From contig JBBRVW010000023.1 of the NCBI GenBank assembly GCA_038246545.1, positions 6,911 through 70,910 on the forward strand: a stretch of DNA of 64,000 nucleotides, in the 5' to 3' direction. Shown here piece by piece: positions 58,395 to 64,000 of the stretch. Each line of letters opens with the position of its first letter. Positions within the stretch are counted from its first letter, which is position 1. The DNA comes from JBBRVW01 sp038246545. GTDB lineage: Bacteria > Actinomycetota > Actinomycetes > JACCUZ01. The position numbers and the translations under genes are program-made. The notes below the pieces were generated by a model that was given only the letters and a program-made list of their open reading frames with translations, was not told the DNA's origin and searched no databases.

Positions 58395-60064
58395 CCTCCC
58401 GCGAGTCGCAGGAGTACGACGTGGTGGTGGTGGGGTCGGGGTTCGGCGGGTCGGTGTCGGCGTTGCGGCTCGCCGAGAAGGGCTACCGCGTGCTGGTCCT
58501 CGAGGCGGGGCGGCGGTTCGAGGACGACGAGTTCGCCCGCACCTCGTGGGACCTGCGCCGGTGGTTGTGGGCACCGCGGCTCGGCTGCTTCGGCATCCAG
58601 CGGCTGCACCGGCTGCCGGACGTCACGGTGCTGGCGGGTGCCGGGGTCGGCGGCGGCTCCCTGGTCTACGCCAACACGCTCTACCGGCCGGACGAGGCGT
58701 TCTACGACGACCCGCAGTGGCGTGACGTCGCCGACTGGCGCGGCGAGCTGGCGCCGGCGTACGAGGTGGCGAGCCGGATGCTCGGTGTCACGCAGAACCC
58801 CACGATGACCCCGGCCGACGTCGCGATGAAGGCGGTCGCCGACGGGATGGGCGTCGGCCACACGTTCACCCTCACGCCGGTCGCTGTGTTCTTCGGCGAC
58901 AGCCCCGGCGCGACGGTGGCCGACCCCTACTTCGGCGGAAGCGGCCCGGACCGCACCGGCTGCCTCCAGTGCGGCGAGTGCATGACCGGCTGCCGGCACG
59001 GCGCCAAGAACACCCTCGTGAAGAACTACCTCTGGTTCGCCGAGCGCCTCGGTGTCGAGGTGCGCCCCCTCACCACAGTCACCGGACTGCGCGAGACGCG
59101 CGACGGATGGCAGGTCGAGACCGCGCGGAGCGGTGCATGGCTACCGCGCGGGACCCGCACCACCATCACCGCGGAGCACGTCGTGCTGGCGGCCGGCGCG
59201 TACGGCACCCAGCGGCTGCTGCACCGGATGCGCGACGCCGGCCGGCTGCCGCGGATCTCGGCCCGGCTTGGCGAGCTCACGCGGACCAACTCCGAGTCGC
59301 TGATGGGGGCGCTCTCGCGGCGGCCGGACGTCGACTTCACCCAGGGCGTCGCCATCACGTCGTCTTTCCGGCCGGAGCCGGACACGCATGTCGAACCGGT
59401 GCGCTACGGCAAGGGGTCCAACGCCATGGGCTTGCTCTCGGTCACCCTCACAGACGGAGACGGACCGCGGCCCCGGCTGCTCACCTGGCTGCTCAACCAG
59501 GTGCGGCACCCGCGCACCTTCCTGCGCACCGCGAACGTCCGCCGGTGGTCGGAGCGCACGATCATCGCCCTGGTCATGCAGTCCGTCGACAACTCCCTCG
59601 TCGTGTCCGGTCGCCGCCGGCTCGGCGGGTGGGGGCTGACCTCGCGGCACGGGCACGGTACTGCCAACCCGTCATGGATCCCGGCCGGCAACGAGGTGGT
59701 ACGACGGCTCGCCGACGAGATCGGCGGTGACCCGGGCGGCAACGCGGCGGACCTGCTCGGTTCGCCGTTGACTGCTCACTTCCTCGGCGGCTGTGTGATC
59801 GGCTCCGACGCCTCGCGCGGCGTGGTCGACGGTTGGCACCGGGTCTTCGGCTGTCCCGGCCTGCACGTCGTCGACGGCTCCGCCGTCTCGGCCAACCTCG
59901 GCGCCAACCCGTCGCTCACCATCACCGCGCAGGCTGAGCGGGCGATGTCCTTCTGGCCGGAGCGTGGCGGTGTCGACCCGCGGCCGCCGCTGGGAACGCC
60001 CTACCGAGCCGTGACACCCGTTCCCGCGTCGCACCCGGCCGTGCCGGGCATGACCCTGCTGTGA
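58391..60064 (+). CDS. GMC-family oxidoreductase, ChoD-like, with Cys cluster
   Basis: This 557-residue flavoprotein has the FAD-binding GSGFGGSVSALRLAEKGYRVLVLEAG (residues 15-40), the GAGVGGGSLVYAN GMC motif and the C-terminal HVVDGSAVSANLGANPSLTITAQAERA. A ferredoxin-like C191-x2-C194-x2-C197-x3-C201 (CLQCGECMTGCRHGAKNT) is inserted, as in the M. tuberculosis ChoD group. It is called cholesterol oxidase by homology, but substrate is unproven; the neighbours are a semialdehyde dehydrogenase and an SDR. ATGA overlaps couple it to both. Confidence 0.87.
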   Translation: MTSRESQEYDVVVVGSGFGGSVSALRLAEKGYRVLVLEAGRRFEDDEFARTSWDLRRWLWAPRLGCFGIQRLHRLPDVTVLAGAGVGGGSLVYANTLYRPDEAFYDDPQWRDVADWRGELAPAYEVASRMLGVTQNPTMTPADVAMKAVADGMGVGHTFTLTPVAVFFGDSPGATVADPYFGGSGPDRTGCLQCGECMTGCRHGAKNTLVKNYLWFAERLGVEVRPLTTVTGLRETRDGWQVETARSGAWLPRGTRTTITAEHVVLAAGAYGTQRLLHRMRDAGRLPRISARLGELTRTNSESLMGALSRRPDVDFTQGVAITSSFRPEPDTHVEPVRYGKGSNAMGLLSVTLTDGDGPRPRLLTWLLNQVRHPRTFLRTANVRRWSERTIIALVMQSVDNSLVVSGRRRLGGWGLTSRHGHGTANPSWIPAGNEVVRRLADEIGGDPGGNAADLLGSPLTAHFLGGCVIGSDASRGVVDGWHRVFGCPGLHVVDGSAVSANLGANPSLTITAQAERAMSFWPERGGVDPRPPLGTPYRAVTPVPASHPAVPGMTLL

Positions 60065-61011
60065 CCCTCTCCCCGACGAGCCTGCGTGGCTGGTCCGCCT
60101 CCGACGTCCCCGACCTGAGCGGGCGTCGGGCGGTGGTGACCGGCGCCACGTCCGGCCTCGGGCTCGAGACCGCCCGAGTGCTCGCGCTGCACGGCGCCGA
60201 GGTGGTCATGACTGCGCGGGACGCCGCTCGCGGCGACGAGGCGGTACGCCGGGTGCGCGCCGCAGACCCGGGCGCGGCCGTCGTCGCGGGCACCCTCGAC
60301 CTCGCCGACCTCGACTCGGTGCGGGCGTTCGCAGCCGACCAGCCGCCGCTGGACCTGCTGGTCAACAACGCCGGGGTGATGGCCCTGCCGGGCCGCGAGG
60401 TCACCCTCGACGGCTTCGAGCGGCAGGTCGGCACCAACCACCTCGGCCACTTCGCGCTGACCGGGCTGCTGCTGCCGGCGCTGCTGGCGCGCCCGGGCGC
60501 GCGGGTCGTGACGGTGTCCAGCATGGCCCACTGGTCCGGTGTGATGACCGTGGACGACCTCCTGAGCGAGCGGCAGTACGACCCGTGGCAGGCGTACGCC
60601 CGGTCCAAGCTGGCGAACCTGCTGTTCGTCCGCGAGCTGGACCGTCGGGCCCGGGCCGCGGGCGCCGACCTGGTCAGCGTCGCTGCGCACCCGGGCTACG
60701 CGCGGACCAAGCTGGTCGCGAACGGCCCGGCGCAGGGCCATCCGGTGCTCGGTGGGGTCTTCCGGACGGGCACCGTCGTCGTCGGCCAGAGCGCGCGGAC
60801 GGGAGCGCTCCCGCAGCTGCGCGCCGCCACCGACCCCACGGTCCTGGGCGCGGAGTACCTCGGGCCACGGATCCTCGGCTACCGCGGCCGGCCGGTCCGC
60901 TCGCCGAGGTCGGCGGCAGCCAAGGACGACGCGTCCGCGGCGGCGCTCTGGGCGGAGTCCGAGCGGCTTACCGGCGTCCGCTTCGACTCGCTGGCACCGG
61001 CCGGGGGCTGA
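60061..61011 (+). CDS. Short-chain dehydrogenase/reductase
   Basis: This is a 316-residue Rossmann enzyme of the classical SDR type related to retinol dehydrogenase-like proteins. The cofactor loop is TGATSGLG (residues 27-34), with VNNAGVMALP, S153/S154, and Y179-x3-K183 (YARSK) as catalytic residues. ARD following the second strand suggests NADP preference. GTG start overlaps the GMC gene (GTGA). Substrate unknown; it is probably metabolically linked to the two genes before it. Confidence 0.88.
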   Translation: MTLSPTSLRGWSASDVPDLSGRRAVVTGATSGLGLETARVLALHGAEVVMTARDAARGDEAVRRVRAADPGAAVVAGTLDLADLDSVRAFAADQPPLDLLVNNAGVMALPGREVTLDGFERQVGTNHLGHFALTGLLLPALLARPGARVVTVSSMAHWSGVMTVDDLLSERQYDPWQAYARSKLANLLFVRELDRRARAAGADLVSVAAHPGYARTKLVANGPAQGHPVLGGVFRTGTVVVGQSARTGALPQLRAATDPTVLGAEYLGPRILGYRGRPVRSPRSAAAKDDASAAALWAESERLTGVRFDSLAPAGG

Positions 61012-61043
61012 CCGGCGGACGGTCAAGGCTGGTGGGGCGGGCA

Positions 61044-61091
61044 GAGGGCGGGGACTGGCTCCCCTGCTCCGATCACCAGCCCCCGCCCCTC
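61044..61091. terminator. Imperfect terminator between SDR and ABC genes
   Basis: GAGGGCGGGG-A-CTGG (from 61044) can pair with CCAG-C-CCCCGCCCCTC (ending 61091), with an internal mismatch and one bulge. It lies in the 175-base gap between convergent genes, which holds nothing else that I can support. Confidence 0.45.
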
Positions 61092-61186
61092 GTCACTTCG
61101 ATACGGGGGTGGGCCCTGGATTGCCGCCCGGCAGAAATTCTTCCGACCATGACCTCGCCGGCCCACGGGGGCCCCAGGAGGGCGTC

Positions 61187-63013
61187 TCAGCCGCCGCGCG
61201 CCGCGGTGCCGGAGGCGGCGTCGGACGCGGGATCGGATCGCCACGAGTGCCACAGGGCGGCGTACGCACCATCGGCCGCGATCAGCTCGTCGTGGCTGCC
61301 CAGCTCGCTGACCAGGCCGTCCTCGACCACGGCGACCCGGTCGGCGTCGTGGGCCGTGTGCAGCCGGTGCGCGATCGCCACGACGGTCCGGCCGTGCAGG
61401 ACCGCGGCCAGCGACCGCTCGAGGTGCCGGGCGGCCCGCGGGTCGAGCAGCGACGTGGCCTCGTCCAGGACCAGGGTGTGCGGGTCGGCGAGAACCAGCC
61501 GGGCCAGGGCCAGCTGCTGCGCCTGGGCGGGCGTGACCGGCCGGCCGCCGGAACCGACCTCGGTGGCCAGCCCGTCGGGCAGGGCCAGGACCCAGTCGAG
61601 CGCGTCGACGGCGCGCAGCGCGGACCGGAGCTCGCCCTCGTCGGCGTCGGGTCGCGCCAGCAGGAGGTTCTCGGCGACGCTCCCCACGAAGACATGGTGC
61701 TCCTGGGTGACGAGGACGACGTGGCCGCGGAGGTCGTCGAGCGGCAGGTCGACCAGTGGCACCTGACCCACCGTGACCGACCCGGTGCGCGGCGGGTGGA
61801 TGCCGGCCAGCAGCCGGCCCAGCGTGGACTTGCCGGCGCCGGACGGGCCGACCACGGCCAGCCGCTCGCCGGGCCGCAGGTCGAGGTCGATGCCGTGCAG
61901 CACGTCGCGGTCGCCGCGGTAGGCGAAGCGGACGTCCTCGACGCGGACGTGCTCGTCGGCCGGGACCACGTCGCTCTCCGCGCGGTCGTCGGGGACCAGC
62001 TCGACGCCGAGGATGCGCGCCAGCGCGGTGGCGCCGACCTGGACCTCGTCCAGCCACGAGACCAAGCGGTCGACCGGGTCGACCATCTGCACGGCGTACA
62101 GCGTGATGGTGGTGACCTCGGCGAGGGAGGCGTTGCCGTTCGAGACCAGCCAGCCACCCCACAGCAGGCTGAGGGTGACCGGGATCGCGTAGGCGAGCTC
62201 CATCGTCGGGAAGAAGAAGGTGCGCAGCCGCAACGTGTAGCACTCCGCGGCATAGGCGTCGGCGAGGTCGTCCTCGATCCGCGAGATGCGGCTCCGCCCG
62301 AGGCCCAGGGACTCGACGGTGCGCGCGCCGTCGACGGTCTCGGCCAGTGAGCCGTTGAACGCCGAGTAGCACTCCCGCTCGGCGAGATAGCCCTCCGGCG
62401 CCCGGCGCAGGTACCACCGGGTGCCGACGACGATCAGCGGTGCCCCGGCGAGCAGCGGCAGGGCCACCAACGGCGCCGTGAGGAAGGCCGCGACGGCGGT
62501 CATGAGCACCGTGAGGGCCGCGACCAGCACCTCGGGGACGGCGAACCGGACCGTGCGCGCCAGCGCTTCGACGTCGCCCGTGCTGCGGGTGACCAGGTCG
62601 CCCGTCCCCGCCCGCTCCACGGCGCTGAGGGGCAGGCCGAGGACGCGCTCGAGGTAGCGCTCGCGCAGCGTCGCGAAGACGGTCTCGCCCAGCACGAACG
62701 CCGACCGGCGCGCCCACCAGGTGAAGGCGGTCTGGGCGACGAGGGCGGCCGCGAGCAGCATCGCGAGCCGGTCGATGTGCGTGGTGGTCGTGTCGCGGCG
62801 GACCGACTCGACGATGTCGCCCAGCAGTCGCGGCCCGGCCAGTGCAGCCAGCGCGGCCAGGCCGTTGAGCAGGAGCATGCCGAGCAGCGGCCGCTTGTAG
62901 CTCGCGAGCAGCAGCCGGGCCTGTGCGCGCACCTGGACGGCCGTGGCGACGGGCAGCGTCGCGGTCGGCTGGTGCCGGCGCAGCGGCGGCCGGTTCACCC
63001 CCGGCGTGCTCAC
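61187..63013 (-). CDS. ABC exporter subunit with degenerate signature motif
   Basis: This 608-residue half-transporter has six membrane helices (about residues 40-330) and a C-terminal ATPase. Walker A VGPSGAGKST, Walker B TLVLDEATSLLD and H-loop AIAHR are canonical. The LSGGQ signature is replaced by VTPAQAQQ. It starts with GTG overlapping the upstream partner gene and most likely forms a heterodimer with it. Exported substrate is unknown. Confidence 0.9.
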   Translation of the reverse strand: MSTPGVNRPPLRRHQPTATLPVATAVQVRAQARLLLASYKRPLLGMLLLNGLAALAALAGPRLLGDIVESVRRDTTTTHIDRLAMLLAAALVAQTAFTWWARRSAFVLGETVFATLRERYLERVLGLPLSAVERAGTGDLVTRSTGDVEALARTVRFAVPEVLVAALTVLMTAVAAFLTAPLVALPLLAGAPLIVVGTRWYLRRAPEGYLAERECYSAFNGSLAETVDGARTVESLGLGRSRISRIEDDLADAYAAECYTLRLRTFFFPTMELAYAIPVTLSLLWGGWLVSNGNASLAEVTTITLYAVQMVDPVDRLVSWLDEVQVGATALARILGVELVPDDRAESDVVPADEHVRVEDVRFAYRGDRDVLHGIDLDLRPGERLAVVGPSGAGKSTLGRLLAGIHPPRTGSVTVGQVPLVDLPLDDLRGHVVLVTQEHHVFVGSVAENLLLARPDADEGELRSALRAVDALDWVLALPDGLATEVGSGGRPVTPAQAQQLALARLVLADPHTLVLDEATSLLDPRAARHLERSLAAVLHGRTVVAIAHRLHTAHDADRVAVVEDGLVSELGSHDELIAADGAYAALWHSWRSDPASDAASGTAARGG

Positions 63014-64000
63014 CCGTCCTCGCCTCGGACGACGGTCTCGCGGTAGCCGGGGTGCGCCGACATCAGCTCCCGGTGGGTGCCGGTCGCCACGACCCGGCCG
63101 GCGACCAGGAACGCCACCTCGTCGCAGCGGTCGAGGACCAGCGGGCTGGCAGTCGTGACGACGGTGGTGGGCGGGTCGACCCGCTCGGCGCCGTGCCGGG
63201 CGTCGCGCAGCCGCTCGGCGACAAGCACCTCGGTGTGCGCGTCGACCGCGCTGGTCGGCTCGACCAGCACGAGGACGTCGCTGTCCGAGAGCAGGGCGCG
63301 GGCCAGCGCAAGCCGCTGACGCTGGCCGCCGGAGAAGCCGCGCCCGGCTTCGTCCACCTCGGCGTCCAGCCCGTCGGGCAGCGCCTCGAGCACGTCGCCG
63401 GCGGCGGCCACGTCGAGCGCGGCGAGCAGCCGCACATCGTCGGCCGCGCCGCCCCAGGGGTCCAGCTCGGACCGCAGCCGGCCGGTGAACAGCCGCGGCT
63501 CGGCCTCCGACACGAGCACCCGCCGCCGCACGGTCCGCAGCGGGAGGTCGGCGAGCCGGGTGCCGCCCAGGGTCACCTGGTCGTCGAGGGACATCCGGCC
63601 GAGACGCATGGCCACCGCGGCGGAGTCGTCGGGGTCGGCGCTGACCAGCCCGAGCATGCTGCCGGGCTCGACGTGCAGGCCGGAGCGCGGGTCGTCGAGC
63701 GCCACGCGGTACGGCGGCTCGTCGGCGGGCTGCTCGGGGTCGCCGATCTCGGGGCGGGTCTCGAGGACCGCCACGATGCGGCGGGCGCCGACCAGCGAAC
63801 GGGTCAGCCGGTCGGCCGCCTCGACCGCGGTGCGGATCGGCACGACCAGGAAGAAGGCATAGCCGTAGAACGCCACCACGTCGCCGACGTCGACCGTGCC
63901 CTCGATCGCCAGCCGGGCACTGAGCCAGGTGACGACCACGAGGAAGACGCCGGGCAGCAGCACCTGCGCGGAGTCGAGGGTGGCCTGGGGGTTCGCCACG
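63010..64000 (-). CDS. ABC exporter subunit with degenerate Walker A, B and H-loop (5' end outside window)
   Basis: This is the C-terminal part of a half-transporter, the last 330 residues. The end of the membrane domain is followed by an ATPase in which Walker A is lost (GLVSADPDDSAAVAMRLG, no GKS/T), Walker B has Val for Asp (VLVLVEPTSAVD) and the H-loop His is Thr/Ala (VVTTASP). The signature FSGGQRQRLALA is intact. It overlaps the downstream partner by four bases. Val1 as displayed is internal; the true start lies beyond 64000. Confidence 0.88.
   Translation of the reverse strand, partial: VANPQATLDSAQVLLPGVFLVVVTWLSARLAIEGTVDVGDVVAFYGYAFFLVVPIRTAVEAADRLTRSLVGARRIVAVLETRPEIGDPEQPADEPPYRVALDDPRSGLHVEPGSMLGLVSADPDDSAAVAMRLGRMSLDDQVTLGGTRLADLPLRTVRRRVLVSEAEPRLFTGRLRSELDPWGGAADDVRLLAALDVAAAGDVLEALPDGLDAEVDEAGRGFSGGQRQRLALARALLSDSDVLVLVEPTSAVDAHTEVLVAERLRDARHGAERVDPPTTVVTTASPLVLDRCDEVAFLVAGRVVATGTHRELMSAHPGYRETVVRGEDG

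Overview
The window is a contiguous piece of a GC-rich actinobacterial chromosome. Third codon positions are almost all G or C, and GTG starts and four-base start/stop overlaps are frequent. Gene content and order match the conserved actinobacterial core. The right half follows the Mycobacterium tuberculosis order alr-tsaE-tsaB-rimI-tsaD-groES-groEL1-sigD-anti-sigma-guaB2-guaB3-choD, and it carries a clear orthologue of Streptomyces BldM. A member of the Nocardioidaceae / Propionibacteriales is my best guess; this is an inference, because no rRNA gene is present to settle it.

Region 1 (1-18900) is the translation super-cluster, all on +. It runs from the 3' end of tuf through the S10 operon (rpsJ-rplC-rplD-rplW-rplB-rpsS-rplV-rpsC-rplP-rpmC-rpsQ), the spc operon (rplN-rplX-rplE-rpsZ-rpsH-rplF-rplR-rpsE-rpmD-rplO), secY-adk-map, a small membrane gene, and the alpha operon (infA-rpmJ-rpsM-rpsK-rpsD-rpoA-rplQ). 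Many genes overlap by 1-8 bases, and two gaps are exactly bridged by 17-codon mini-ORFs. L17 carries a long tail with two copies of a sunset-like domain. A 15-bp terminator palindrome lies inside the annotated 5' end of truA.

Region 2 (18852-30953) starts with truA and ends with rplM-rpsI-glmM, convergent coaA and glmS. Between truA and rplM, which are often adjacent in actinobacteria, sits a cargo block: a uridine-kinase-like P-loop enzyme, a small possible ABM-fold protein, an ABC-F ATPase and a secreted GH13 alpha-amylase. The amylase stop codon lies inside the -10 box of the rplM promoter.

Region 3 (31111-45000) holds a Tat-exported PhoX-like phosphatase, then a tight chain acpS-nnrD/E-alr-hydrolase-UDG-tsaE. 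This chain is interrupted by a dehydrogenase, a DUF222/HNH endonuclease with a LexA-type SOS box on its start codon, and a shortened AAA kinase. tsaB-rimI-(ATP-grasp)-tsaD follow; with tsaE these supply the tRNA t6A pathway, with RimI as protein acetyltransferase. A CaCA-type exchanger and a convergent methyltransferase with THUMP-like tail close the region.

Region 4 (46185-64000) starts with a GAF-GGDEF diguanylate cyclase. A CIRCE-controlled groES-groEL follows, then a MerR-type regulator, a helical-repeat protein, BldM, SigD with its membrane anti-sigma factor, guaB2, guaB3, a succinate-semialdehyde dehydrogenase, a ChoD-like GMC oxidoreductase and an SDR. A convergent heterodimeric ABC exporter pair, with complementary degenerate ATPase motifs, runs off the right edge. 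I saw no rRNA, tRNA, CRISPR array or transposase.
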